Origin: Bacteroidaceae bacterium
GTDB lineage: Bacteria > Bacteroidota > Bacteroidia > Bacteroidales > Bacteroidaceae
Assembly: GCA_016302965.1 (NCBI GenBank)
Contig: JAEDMP010000029.1
Span: forward strand, 1 to 26,177
Reading direction: 5' to 3'
DNA length: 26,177 bases
Shown here: positions 8,255-16,768 of the stretch, piece by piece
Layout: the number at the start of each line of letters is the position of its first letter
Position numbering within the stretch: position 1 is the first letter of the stretch
Position numbers and translations under genes: made by a program
Notes under the pieces: model-generated
The model's input: the letters and a program-made list of their open reading frames with translations, nothing else
Databases searched by the model: none
What the model was told of the DNA's origin: nothing

Positions 8255-11200
8255 TCAGCCCATGACCTCTATGATTTTTCCTGTATACACATACCAGAGA
8301 AAGCCTTTCACCTGGCTTTTCCCCATCTTGCGGAGCAGTTGCATGTATTCGGCCACCTGCTGGTGATACTCCTGCTGTTCCCTTCCGAACTTGAAGTCAA
8401 CCACTACCAGTTGTCCGTCTTTCTCCATTACCCGGTCGGGCACTCGTTCTGTCAGTTGTCCTGTTTCGGGATGGATAAAGATGATTGAGCGCTCGTTGTG
8501 CAGTCTCCACGAGCCGTCAAACCAGCTGGCCGCCTGAGGGTTGTTCATGCTCCGTTGCATGATTTGCCGGATGCGTTTGGCGGTGATGGGGCCCTCTTCC
8601 AGAGTGCCCTCCATTTCCATGCGGCTGATGGCTTTGTCGAGGTCCTCTTTCTGCCGGATGGTGGAAAGGAGCTGGTGGAGCAGCAGTCCGGTGGCGATAT
8701 AGTGTCCTTGTCGCTGTCCCTCCTCATCCGGTTCGTCGTGGATGCTGGCGTTGGCCAGAAACTCCTTCGAACGGTTGCTCTGCCGGTATTCCGCTTTGTT
8801 CTCGTGACACTTGATCCATACTCTCTCCGCGCTTGATTTCTGGCAGAAGACGTTGGCTGAGGCTTGTTCCTGCTTGGACTGCTTCCGTGGCATCTCCATC
8901 TCGCCATAGCAGAAGAGCAGCTCGTCGTCATTGTTTTCCAGTCCCGTGAGCACCGCTCCCTGCAGCTGGTCGGTCATGAGGGGCAGCGCCATCTCAATCG
9001 AGGCCGAACGGGTGTTGGCCGCCTCACGTTTGCCGATGACGAAGAGCCGGTGGCAGGCGCGTGTGAAAGCCACATAGAGCAGGTTGAGGTTGTCCACACT
9101 GTTCTGCAGGTGTTCTCTCAGATAGTCCTGTTCGTAGATGGTTCCCTTCATGAGTTTCGGGTTGTAGCTCACGGGCACCAGTGGCAGTGCGCTGTAGGGC
9201 ATCTCTTTGGGTTGGCACCAGAGGATATTGCCTGCGTGCAGGTTCTCCAGTTGCCAGTCGCAGTAGGGGATGATGACATTGTCATATTCCAGTCCCTTGC
9301 TCTTGTGGATGGAGATGATGCGCAGTCCATTGCGGTTGTCGCTTTGTATGGTTTTCGAGCAGTAGTTTTCATCCCACTCTTCCAGGAAATCCTCGATGTC
9401 GGTCAGCCGTCCGTCAAGGAAATTCGAGAGGCAGTCGTGGAAGGCACTGACATAGGCCCCCTCTTCGCTGAGCTGGTCGAGGTGGAAGAGGGCGTAGATG
9501 CGTTCCGTCAGGTCGGGCAGTGAGAGCTCGCGCAGTTGTTCCGTCCCGTCGGCCAGTCCTGGGGGCAGCAGTTGCCTTGCCCCCGTTTCGAGCAGGTCCT
9601 GTGTGGCGTTTCGGTTGCCCACGATGACTGTCTGGTAGAATTTCGCCAGGTCGGTCTCCGTCACCTGGTCGTGTGGGCAGACAATCCATCTGAGCGCCTT
9701 GACCATCACGTTGACAGCCGCCGAGGCATCCAGCCTGAAAGCCTCGTCCGAGATGACTTCCAGTTCCGTGTTGCGTTCCATCAGATGCTGGGCGATGAGG
9801 GGGATATACTTGTTGGTGCGCACGAGGATGGCTATCCCGCTCTGCTCCACGCCCTGGTCCAGCAGCCGGTTGATGGTGTCGAGTGTCAGTTCGAGCATCC
9901 GCTCGTTGTAGTCGTCGTTTTTGGGCAGCAGGGTCACTTCCACATATCCCTCTTCCCCTCGTGCTTCGGGCAGTTGCTGGCTGACATCCCGGTAGGCTTT
10001 GCCCAGTTCCTCGGCTCCGGTGGGGTCGGTCATTGCGAGTTCGCTCTCCTCCAGCCGGGCAATCTGTTGGAATACCTGGTTGTTGAACTCCACTATCCGT
10101 CGGCAGGAACGGTAGTTGTAGCTGAGCGACTCCACGCGGATGGGAAAGCCGTTGCCAAAGGCTCCGTCGATATTGTTGAGCAGCGTCCAGTCGCCTCCGC
10201 GCCATCTGTAGATGCTCTGTTTCACGTCGCCTACAATCAGGTTGTAGGGGTTGGCATGGCTCATGCACTCGCCGAGTAGCACCTTGAAGTTCTTCCATTG
10301 CGTACTGCTCGTGTCCTGGAACTCATCAATCATGATATGTTCCAGCAGTGCCCCCGTCTTCTCGAAGATGAAGGGCGAGTCGCTTCCCTGGATGATGGAG
10401 TGGAGCAGCGCCTGGGTGTCGCTGAGCAGGAAGCGGTTGGCCTCGCTGTTCAGTTGTCGCATCTTGGCCTCGATGCTGCCCAGCAGCAACAGTTGGTTCA
10501 GATGCCGCAGGGTGGTCCGTGCCGACTGCCACTGGTGGTAGAGCATGGGCCGGTTGTCAAACAGTTCCTGCATCAGTGGCAGGATCAGTTCCTCCACGGT
10601 GGTTCTCTTCTGCGTGTCTTGCCGGCTGTTCTTGGGCAGCCATTTCGTGGCATCATACATGGCATCCATGGCTCTTTTTCCGAATATTTCCTCGCCATAT
10701 TCCCCGGCCTTCATCTTGACAAAGGGAGCACAGGGGCCTGCCTGTTTGTAGCTGAAGTCGTCGGTGGTCATGCCCTTCTCGTCGAGTATCTGGAAGAAGC
10801 GGGTGGGGTAGAAGTCGAGTTTTCTTTGCGCTTCGGCTTCCTCGGTTCTCAGTGCGTCCACGTAGGCAATAAAGAAGTCGGGGTCTTCCATGCAGCGGTT
10901 CACGCGCTGGCTTTCCACCTTGTAGAACTCCCTGAACAGTGTTCGTCCGAACTCCTTCATCTGTCGGATGATATTCCATGACTTGTCATCCTGTATGCTT
11001 TCGTTGATGAAGCGCAGCATCCATTTCCGCAGGTTCTCGTCGGTCTTGGTGTCTTCCACCAGTTTGTCCACCGCCAGTTCCATCACCTGCTGGTCGTTGA
11101 GTCCGATGTTGAGCCTTGGGGGCAGGTCGAGCTCCCGAGCCAGGTTGCGCAGCACCGACTGGAAGAAGGAGTCGATGGTTTCGATGCGGAAGTAGTTGTA

Positions 11201-11503
11201 GTGGTGGAGCAGCTGCGTGAGGGCCAGGCCGGCCCGTTCCGAGGCCCATTGCTCACCGGTGCCGAGTTCTCGGCAGATGGTCTGCAGATACGAGTTCGAT
11301 TCGGGCAGTTGTTTCCAGATGCCGTAGAGCTGGCTGAGGATACGCATCTTCATCTCTTCGGTGGCCTTGTTGGTGAAGGTCACGGCGAGGATGCTCTTGT
11401 AGCAGGCGGGGTCTGTCAGGAGCAGTTTGATATAGTCGATGGCCAGGCGGAAGGTTTTTCCGCTGCCAGCGCTGGCTTTATAGACGGTGAGTGATGTTTC
11501 CAT
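8255..11503 (-). CDS. addA: AddA-like UvrD-family helicase/nuclease
   Basis: 3'-5' helicase and nuclease subunit of AddAB, which unwinds and trims broken DNA ends for recombination. The 1082 residues carry superfamily 1A motifs in order: Walker A ASAGSGKT (10-17), TFTNKATEEM (42-51), motif II MIDEFQDTS (Asp393, Glu394), VGDVKQSIYRWRGG, the motif V region SIHKSKGLEYD and motif VI LLYVAFTRA. The C-terminus is a RecB-type nuclease with Asp1023 (VPDRVM) and DFKFG (Asp1036, Lys1038) followed by QQVAEYMQLL. The protein is shorter than Bacillus AddA (about 1230 residues), as expected for Bacteroidetes versions. The ATG at 11503-11501 directly follows a tandem heptamer array that fills the gap to the upstream gene. 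UvrD/RecB-type helicase is an equivalent general name. Confidence 0.9.
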   Translation of the reverse strand: METSLTVYKASAGSGKTFRLAIDYIKLLLTDPACYKSILAVTFTNKATEEMKMRILSQLYGIWKQLPESNSYLQTICRELGTGEQWASERAGLALTQLLHHYNYFRIETIDSFFQSVLRNLARELDLPPRLNIGLNDQQVMELAVDKLVEDTKTDENLRKWMLRFINESIQDDKSWNIIRQMKEFGRTLFREFYKVESQRVNRCMEDPDFFIAYVDALRTEEAEAQRKLDFYPTRFFQILDEKGMTTDDFSYKQAGPCAPFVKMKAGEYGEEIFGKRAMDAMYDATKWLPKNSRQDTQKRTTVEELILPLMQELFDNRPMLYHQWQSARTTLRHLNQLLLLGSIEAKMRQLNSEANRFLLSDTQALLHSIIQGSDSPFIFEKTGALLEHIMIDEFQDTSSTQWKNFKVLLGECMSHANPYNLIVGDVKQSIYRWRGGDWTLLNNIDGAFGNGFPIRVESLSYNYRSCRRIVEFNNQVFQQIARLEESELAMTDPTGAEELGKAYRDVSQQLPEARGEEGYVEVTLLPKNDDYNERMLELTLDTINRLLDQGVEQSGIAILVRTNKYIPLIAQHLMERNTELEVISDEAFRLDASAAVNVMVKALRWIVCPHDQVTETDLAKFYQTVIVGNRNATQDLLETGARQLLPPGLADGTEQLRELSLPDLTERIYALFHLDQLSEEGAYVSAFHDCLSNFLDGRLTDIEDFLEEWDENYCSKTIQSDNRNGLRIISIHKSKGLEYDNVIIPYCDWQLENLHAGNILWCQPKEMPYSALPLVPVSYNPKLMKGTIYEQDYLREHLQNSVDNLNLLYVAFTRACHRLFVIGKREAANTRSASIEMALPLMTDQLQGAVLTGLENNDDELLFCYGEMEMPRKQSKQEQASANVFCQKSSAERVWIKCHENKAEYRQSNRSKEFLANASIHDEPDEEGQRQGHYIATGLLLHQLLSTIRQKEDLDKAISRMEMEGTLEEGPITAKRIRQIMQRSMNNPQAASWFDGSWRLHNERSIIFIHPETGQLTERVPDRVMEKDGQLVVVDFKFGREQQEYHQQVAEYMQLLRKMGKSQVKGFLWYVYTGKIIEVMG

Positions 11504-11556
11504 TGCTGATTACTGATTGCTGATTACTGATTGCTGATTGCTGATTGCTGATTACC
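11503..11556. repeat. 7-bp tandem repeat filling the gap before addA
   Basis: Seven full units and one partial unit of TTGCTGA/TTACTGA (plus strand), read as CAATCAG or TAATCAG in the direction of transcription. Units vary only at one position (G or A). The array spans the entire 48-base gap between the DUF5686 stop codon (TAA, 11554-11552, itself part of a repeat) and the addA ATG (11503-11501). Confidence 0.95.
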
Positions 11557-13651
11557 ATTTTTTGAACAGTTCGACGGTGCATTTGGCGCCTATCTCCTCG
11601 AAGTTGGCATTGACAAAACTGGCAAACAGTCCGGCCGAGAAGAATCGGTTGGTCATACCATACCCCACTTCTATATAGGGAGTGTGGATACGTTCAATCT
11701 GCAGGATGCCGGCATAGAGGCGTTCGGTCTCGATATATCTGCCCACCAAGGGCAGCCGGCTGAGCGCCATCATGGGCGACTCGTAGGCCGCATTGGCCTT
11801 GATGTAGTAGCGGGAGGCATTGTACCATTGTGCGGTGAGCAGCTGGAAGTGTCCCGTCCAGTCGTCTTCCCACCCGTCGGGCAGATAGTTGTCGTGGAAG
11901 TTGTCATAGTCGACGAAGAACGTGGTGGAGCGGTCGGTATAGAATCCGCCGCCCAGTCTGAGGCTGTATTGGCGCAGGCGGCTCATGCGGCGGTGGTAGG
12001 AGAGGTCGCTCTCGATGCGTTCATATTTGGTGTTTCCGTTGGCCACCCCCTTGATGCCTCGCTCATAGTTGACAGTGAGCATGGGCCATTGCGGATAGGG
12101 CTGTAACGATGCTTGGATATTCGGGGCGAAACTCCTGTATATGTGCGGTTTACCCAGCAGGTTCATGAGCCTTCCGCTCAGGGCTGTACGGCGGTGATAG
12201 ATGAATCCCAGGTTCAAGCCGAGGCTGGGTAAGAGTTGTAGATTGGTGGAGAGCCGGAGCGAATAGTCGCGGAAGTAGTCCAGTCCGAGATGGTCAAAGT
12301 TGATGGTGTCCACCATCTCGTCCTTGATTTTGTCGAGCACGGTCGAGTTGGTGATTCTGTTGCCGTTTTTCCAAATCAGCTCCACCCATCCCTTTCGTTG
12401 CTGCCAGTAGGTAAATCTCAGTGGCAGCGTGAAGTAGATTTGCTTCTGCTTGAAGTTATAACCCAGCATGGGATTCAGTTCGATGCCCTGTTGTGGACTG
12501 AAGTTGTACTCGGCAGTCAGTTTCAGTTTGTAGGATAGACCTTTGTTCTGGCTGTAGCTGAGATAGAAGGGGTTGAGCAGAGGCGACAGTTTGATGTAGG
12601 CATTCTCGTTGCCGGCCGAGAGGCTTCCCACGAGCCGGTCGCCCAGCACGTCCCAGGCGGTGTTGCTGATTCGGGCAATCCTGCTTTTTTCGGACTTCTT
12701 CTCTTCGTCCATAATCTTCTTGCGGTATACACTCTTCTCAAAGTCCGTGAGCGGGATTGGTCTCAGACTGTCCATGAGCGCCATGCCGTCGGTTGTTTTC
12801 ATACTGTCGGCCAGAGTGACGGGACAGTTGAAGAAGGCGGTGGTGCGTGCACCGATGCGGTTGCCCATCAACTTGAAAACCGAGAAGAGGTCGCTCTTTT
12901 GGGGGATGAGCGAGTGGCTGTGTTCGTCCATCGTCAGTTCGAGCGAGAAGATGATCATGTCGAAACTGCCCTTGATGGTTGTCTGTTCAATCTTGCCCGT
13001 CAACGGGTCGACGAGCGCTTTACCCTTGACCAGTTGGGTGTTGTTGATGCGTGGCCAGAAGGCCAGTGTCTTCTTGCCCAGCGAGTCACTGCCCAGTTGG
13101 TAGCGGTAAAAGCGTTTGTTGTCGGCATGGAAGGGCGAGAGCACAAAGTCGCCTATCAGCGTGGGCTGGTAGAGCTTGGGGGTGATATAGCCCACCAGGA
13201 CGGGAAAAATCTTCTTGTAGTGGCCGATGGTGCCTACCGCCACCTGGCTGTTCAGCTCATGGTTCCCGTCGCTGTGGAATCTGATTCTGCCGTAAGTCTC
13301 ACCCGTATAGTTGCGGTTGCCTCGCGAGATGGGATACATGTTGGGCACCATCATCAGGGTGAAGTTGCGGCGCATGGTTCGGTAGTCGTATTTCATGTAG
13401 AAATTCCGCTCCGTCCCATCCACGGCTTGTCCGTAGTTCCCTTCATAGCCGAAGATGCGCTGCAGCAGCGAGTCGGTGTCGTTGTGGGGGGCGGCGTTGG
13501 GGCCTGTGTAGGCAGCCCTTGCGATGCATGCCCCGAGCCACAGAAACACGAAGAGCGAGAAAAGCCTCTTCCGACGGCCTCTCTCACTCTTCGTTCCTGG
13601 ATGGAAAAATGGATAGGAGTGTGGATGGATGTGTGTGTGGAACAAGGTCAT
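11552..13651 (-). CDS. DUF5686-like outer-membrane beta-barrel protein
   Basis: Function unknown; predicted outer-membrane barrel of a Bacteroidetes family. The N-terminus is unusual: about 27 residues with six His (MTLFHTHIHPHSYPF...), then RGRRKR, a hydrophobic core (LFSLFVFLWLGA) and either a signal peptidase I site after ARA or a lipobox-like LGAC. The remainder of the 699 residues is barrel-like, with conserved-looking segments DVLGDRLVGSLSAGNENAYI, LSPLLNPFYLSYSQNKG and repeated Tyr/Arg-rich strands, ending ELFKKW with an aromatic last residue. It lacks the carboxypeptidase-regulatory-like domain usually at the front of longer DUF5686 proteins. Its ATG overlaps the rpoD stop (ATGA), suggesting translational coupling; no better downstream start precedes the signal peptide. 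The family call is from memory of motifs. Confidence 0.7.
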   Translation of the reverse strand: MTLFHTHIHPHSYPFFHPGTKSERGRRKRLFSLFVFLWLGACIARAAYTGPNAAPHNDTDSLLQRIFGYEGNYGQAVDGTERNFYMKYDYRTMRRNFTLMMVPNMYPISRGNRNYTGETYGRIRFHSDGNHELNSQVAVGTIGHYKKIFPVLVGYITPKLYQPTLIGDFVLSPFHADNKRFYRYQLGSDSLGKKTLAFWPRINNTQLVKGKALVDPLTGKIEQTTIKGSFDMIIFSLELTMDEHSHSLIPQKSDLFSVFKLMGNRIGARTTAFFNCPVTLADSMKTTDGMALMDSLRPIPLTDFEKSVYRKKIMDEEKKSEKSRIARISNTAWDVLGDRLVGSLSAGNENAYIKLSPLLNPFYLSYSQNKGLSYKLKLTAEYNFSPQQGIELNPMLGYNFKQKQIYFTLPLRFTYWQQRKGWVELIWKNGNRITNSTVLDKIKDEMVDTINFDHLGLDYFRDYSLRLSTNLQLLPSLGLNLGFIYHRRTALSGRLMNLLGKPHIYRSFAPNIQASLQPYPQWPMLTVNYERGIKGVANGNTKYERIESDLSYHRRMSRLRQYSLRLGGGFYTDRSTTFFVDYDNFHDNYLPDGWEDDWTGHFQLLTAQWYNASRYYIKANAAYESPMMALSRLPLVGRYIETERLYAGILQIERIHTPYIEVGYGMTNRFFSAGLFASFVNANFEEIGAKCTVELFKKW

Positions 13652-14520
13652 CCCAAGTATTTCATCAGGATCTTGGCATTGCCGCTGTCGCGCAGTTTGG
13701 CGATGCTCTTCTCTCTGATTTGTCTGACACGTTCGCGGGTCAGTCCCAGCTGGTCACCGATTTCCTCGAGACCCTTTTCGTGACACCCGATACCGAAGCA
13801 CTCTCTGATGATGGTAATCTCTCTGTCTTTGAGCACTTTGCTGAGCACCGAGTTGAGCTCCTGTGCCATCGACTCGTGGTCCACCTGGCGGTCGGTGCGG
13901 CTGTCGTCTCCGCTCGACATCACGTCAAGCATACAGTTGTCTTCGCCGTCCTGGAAGGGGGCGTCGATGGACACGTGGTGACCGTCGGCCATGAGACTTT
14001 GGCCGATCTTGTCTTCGTCGAGGTTGGTGGCGGCGCTGAGCTCCGATACGGAGGGATGGCGCTGGTTCTCCTGCTCAAACTTATTGATTTCGTGGTTGAT
14101 TTTGTTCAGCGAACCCACCTGGTTGAGGGGCAGGCGCACGATGCGGCTCTGCTCGGCAATGGCCTGCAGGATGCTCTGTCTGATCCACCATACGGCGTAG
14201 GAGATGAATTTGAATCCTCGGGTTTCGTCGAATTTCTGGGCAGCCTTGATCAGGCCGATATTTCCTTCGTCAATCAAGTCTGTCAGTGTAAGTCCTTGAT
14301 GTTGATATTGCTTGGCAACAGACACTACGAATCTTAAGTTGGCCGTCACCAACTTGTCTTTGGCACGTTCCCCTTCCGGTCCGCCTTTGCGGATTTTCTG
14401 GGCCAGTTCAATCTCTTCATCAATGGAAATAAGAGGAGCTCTGCCAATTTCAACGAGATATTTGTCCAATGCCTCGCTTGAACGGTTGGTGATGCTCTTC
14501 TGAATTTTTAATTGTCTCAT
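13648..14520 (-). CDS. rpoD: Primary (housekeeping) RNA polymerase sigma factor, Bacteroidetes type
   Basis: Directs RNA polymerase to housekeeping promoters. The 290 residues contain region 1.2 (SSEALDKYLVEIGRAPLISI), region 2 (AKDKLVTANLRFVVSVAKQY, GNIGLIKAAQKFDETRGFKF, SYAVWWIRQSILQAIAEQ), region 3, and region 4 with the helix-turn-helix EIGDQLGLTRERVRQIREK. It lacks the long N-terminal region 1.1 of proteobacterial sigma-70, as is normal for the Bacteroidetes factor, which recognises TTTG-N19-21-TAnnTTTG; several such sites occur in this window. The start MRQLKIQKSI is standard for the family. The TGA stop overlaps the ATG of the DUF5686 gene. A -7 box lies about 65 bases upstream. Confidence 0.96.
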   Translation of the reverse strand: MRQLKIQKSITNRSSEALDKYLVEIGRAPLISIDEEIELAQKIRKGGPEGERAKDKLVTANLRFVVSVAKQYQHQGLTLTDLIDEGNIGLIKAAQKFDETRGFKFISYAVWWIRQSILQAIAEQSRIVRLPLNQVGSLNKINHEINKFEQENQRHPSVSELSAATNLDEDKIGQSLMADGHHVSIDAPFQDGEDNCMLDVMSSGDDSRTDRQVDHESMAQELNSVLSKVLKDREITIIRECFGIGCHEKGLEEIGDQLGLTRERVRQIREKSIAKLRDSGNAKILMKYLG

Positions 14521-14585
14521 CTTAACAAACTTCTTATAAATTCCTGATAATCAAGTGTATAAAAAATATTTTTGCAAAAACACTG

Positions 14586-14593
14586 CAAAGTTA
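14586..14593 (-). promoter_or_regulatory. -7 box upstream of rpoD
   Basis: TAACTTTG on the minus strand matches the TAnnTTTG element. No TTG/TTTG is found at the expected 19-21 base distance, so the -33 part is poor. The leader to the rpoD ATG would be about 60 bases and AT-rich. Confidence 0.5.
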
Positions 14594-14833
14594 CGAAAAA
14601 TATCAATAACTTGTATCTTTTTTCGCATCTTTTTAGCATCTTTTTTCATATTTCTCCTTGGTCGTAACTGTTCTTGCATTCCGTAGGCAGTACGCGCAGA
14701 AAGCGCAAAAGCACGTGGCCCAGGGTAGAGCGTAGCGGCACCCTGAGTATGGACAGAAAGGGCGATTATACCGCCTTGCCGAGTCCTTTTGCCTACTTTT
14801 TTTGCCATTTTTCCACCTTTTTTATGGTTTTTC

Positions 14834-14864
14834 TTGTCTATTACGGAATAAATGCGTATTTTTG
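14834..14864 (+). promoter_or_regulatory. Bacteroidetes-type promoter of the LUD-domain gene
   Basis: TTG (14834-14836), 20 bases, then TATTTTTG (14857-14864), matching TTG-N19-21-TAnnTTTG. Transcription would begin around 14870, leaving a short leader of about 15 bases before the ATG at 14887. Confidence 0.7.
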
Positions 14865-14886
14865 TAGTCGATAATTGAAAACAACA

Positions 14887-15525
14887 ATGAATACACCGAC
14901 AGATATCCGCAATGCCCATTTGGCAGAACATTTGATCAAGAGTTTGAGGCGCCGCCACATCGAGGCCCGTTATTGTGCCACAGCCCGCGAGGCTGTTGAC
15001 AGTCTGCTGGAGCAACTGCCCGCAGGAAGCAGCATCACCTGGGGCGGTTCGATGACCTTGCGCGACATGGGAATCCCTGCAGCCCTGCATGCCAGTGGCA
15101 ACTATGAGCTCTACGACCGTGATCTGGCTGCCGACCGCGAGGAGGCACAGGCCATCTACCGCCAGGCTTTCCATGCCGACTATTATCTCTCCAGTGCCAA
15201 TGCACTGACTGAGGATGGCGTCATTGTGAATATCGACGGCACGGGCAACCGGGTGGCAGCCATCACCTTCGGTCCCCGCCATGTCATTTTTGTCATCGGT
15301 CTGAACAAAGTGGCGCAGACGGTAGAGGCGGCGCTCGCCAGGGCACGTTCCATGGCAGCCCCTGTCAATACCGCCCGATTCAATATCAATACCCCCTGTA
15401 AGGTGGACGGTGTCTGCCATAACTGCTGCTCTGAGGACTGCATCTGCAACTTCGTACACTTCCTGCGCCATTCGCCCCAGGGCCGTCATTCGGTCATCCT
15501 GGTCGGCGAGAGCCTGGGCTATTGA
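14887..15525 (+). CDS. LUD-domain protein (LutC/YkgG-like)
   Basis: Member of the LUD (DUF162) family. Named relatives LutB and LutC take part in lactate oxidation, but the role of stand-alone members is not established. The 212 residues show the family motifs TWGGSMTLRD (51-60), ALTEDGVIVNIDGTGNRVAA (106-125) and FGPRHVIFVIGLNKV. A Cys-rich tail follows (Cys171, 177, 180, 181, 185, 187), suggesting a metal or Fe-S site. No signal peptide or membrane segment, so cytoplasmic. ATG at 14887 is preferred; an in-frame TTG at 14875 would add four residues but lies close to the predicted transcription start. LutA and LutB are not adjacent, which argues against a standard lut operon. A sensor-kinase gene follows after 54 bases on the same strand. 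Confidence 0.85.
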   Translation: MNTPTDIRNAHLAEHLIKSLRRRHIEARYCATAREAVDSLLEQLPAGSSITWGGSMTLRDMGIPAALHASGNYELYDRDLAADREEAQAIYRQAFHADYYLSSANALTEDGVIVNIDGTGNRVAAITFGPRHVIFVIGLNKVAQTVEAALARARSMAAPVNTARFNINTPCKVDGVCHNCCSEDCICNFVHFLRHSPQGRHSVILVGESLGY

Positions 15526-15579
15526 TGGCTGATACTTTTTTAAACAACAAGAAAAATCCTTAACTTTTACACCTGAATT

Positions 15580-16719
15580 ATGATGGAGATGGAAGAAAGC
15601 TTTGAATCCAAAATCAACCGCAGCGACTATACCATCCTTGTGGTGGATGATGTGGTCAGTAACGTGCTCTTGCTGAAGATTCTTCTGGCTAACGAAAAAT
15701 TCCAAGTACTTACCTGCAACAACGGCAACGCCTGTATCGAAATCTGCAAGAACCAGCACCCCGACCTGGTGCTGCTCGACGTGATGATGCCCGATATCAA
15801 CGGATTCGACACGGCTGTACTGCTGAAGAAAGACCCACAGACCGCCGATATTCCCATTATCTTCCTCACGGCTCTGAACAACCCCTCCGACCTTGTGCAT
15901 GGATTCAAGGTGGGAGCCAACGACTTCCTCACCAAACCCTTCAACAAGGAGGAGCTGGTGATGCGCGTCATGCACCAGATTTCGCTGGTAGCTGCCAAGC
16001 GCATCATTGTGCAGCAGAACGAGGAGCTCCGCCGCACTATCAGCAACCGCGACAAGATGTACTCGGTCATTGCCCACGACCTGAGGTCGCCCATGGCCAG
16101 CATCCGAATGGTGCTCAACCTGATTGTCAATATGGTGTCGCCCGAAATGATCGGACCCGAAGTGTTTGACCTCATCGACAAGGCCAACCGCGAGAGCGAG
16201 GAGACACACGACCTGCTCGACAACCTGCTGAAATGGACCAAGAGCCAGACCGGACGCCTCACCGTGGTGTTCCAGGAGTTTGATTTGGGCGATATCGTGC
16301 CTGGTGTGATTGACATCTTCCACATGATTGCCGAGACGAAGAAAATCTCCCTCAAGCTGCAGCCCTGCTCGGGCATCGTGGTGAGGGCCGACAAGGATAT
16401 GCTCAAGACTGTCATCCGAAACTTCCTGAGCAATGCCATCAAGTTCAGCAACGAGGGCGACGACATCGACATCATCGTAAGCAAGGAGCCCGACATGGCC
16501 AAAATCAGCATCAGAGACCATGGAGTGGGCATCAGCGAGGAGCGCATCGCCGGACTCTTCAGCGACGGCAAGACCACCTACGGCACGGCCAACGAGGAGG
16601 GCAGCGGACTTGGTCTGCAGCTCTGCAAGGACTTTGCCGAGAAGAACGGCGGATATGTGAGCGTTGAGTCACAGCTCGGCGAGGGCAGCACCTTCAGCGT
16701 TTTCGTGCCGCTGGTTTAA
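15580..16719 (+). CDS. Soluble REC-HisKA-HATPase hybrid signalling protein
   Basis: Phosphotransfer signalling protein with the receiver in front of the kinase. Residues 17-135 form a receiver domain with acidic pocket Asp23/Asp24, phospho-acceptor Asp67 (LLLDVMMPD), Thr97 and Lys119. Residues about 145-225 form the HisKA dimerisation domain with His166 in the H-box VIAHDLRSP. The C-terminus is the HATPase domain with N-box NFLSNAIKFSNEG, G1 DHGVGIS and G2 GSGLGLQL. There is no transmembrane segment or other sensor domain, so input probably comes through the receiver from another kinase. Three in-frame ATGs at 15580, 15583 and 15589 are all possible starts. It lies between the LUD gene and fabD, with gaps of 54 and 49 bases; co-transcription is likely but unproven. 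The target is unknown. Confidence 0.92.
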   Translation: MMEMEESFESKINRSDYTILVVDDVVSNVLLLKILLANEKFQVLTCNNGNACIEICKNQHPDLVLLDVMMPDINGFDTAVLLKKDPQTADIPIIFLTALNNPSDLVHGFKVGANDFLTKPFNKEELVMRVMHQISLVAAKRIIVQQNEELRRTISNRDKMYSVIAHDLRSPMASIRMVLNLIVNMVSPEMIGPEVFDLIDKANRESEETHDLLDNLLKWTKSQTGRLTVVFQEFDLGDIVPGVIDIFHMIAETKKISLKLQPCSGIVVRADKDMLKTVIRNFLSNAIKFSNEGDDIDIIVSKEPDMAKISIRDHGVGISEERIAGLFSDGKTTYGTANEEGSGLGLQLCKDFAEKNGGYVSVESQLGEGSTFSVFVPLV

Positions 16720-16768
16720 GAGAGACTGTATTTATCATTCAACATTATTATATATTAAGAGAAAAAGC

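Larger units (their letters stand above)
14521..14886. other. 366-base divergent intergenic region between rpoD and the LUD gene
   Basis: It holds the rpoD -7 box (14586-14593) and the LUD-gene promoter (14834-14864). Between them, roughly 14660-14800, is a block clearly richer in GC than its AT-rich flanks. It has two small hairpins: CAGGGT (14721-14726) pairing with ACCCTG (14740-14745), and GCGC (14694-14697) with GCGC (14703-14706). I recognise no gene in it. A 66-codon frame (14674-14874) has no family resemblance I can name. Confidence 0.6.

Noticed and set aside
11503..11556. CRISPR-like array
   Set aside because: Units are 7 bases with no spacers; it is a simple tandem repeat.
14674..14874. 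66-codon plus-strand frame in the rpoD upstream region
   Set aside because: Runs straight through the LUD-gene promoter, has no family resemblance and a Phe-rich tail from T-runs. Kept only as part of the unexplained block.
14551..16521. Long minus-strand open frame (656 codons) opposite the LUD and receiver-kinase genes
   Set aside because: It lies antisense to two genes with intact, recognisable domains. Its translation is rich in His, Val and Leu with no motif. It reflects GC-rich third codon positions.
16664..16768. Upstream in-frame extension of fabD
   Set aside because: It overlaps the end of the kinase gene and encodes residues unlike any FabD N-terminus; MKAFVFPGQG is the normal start.
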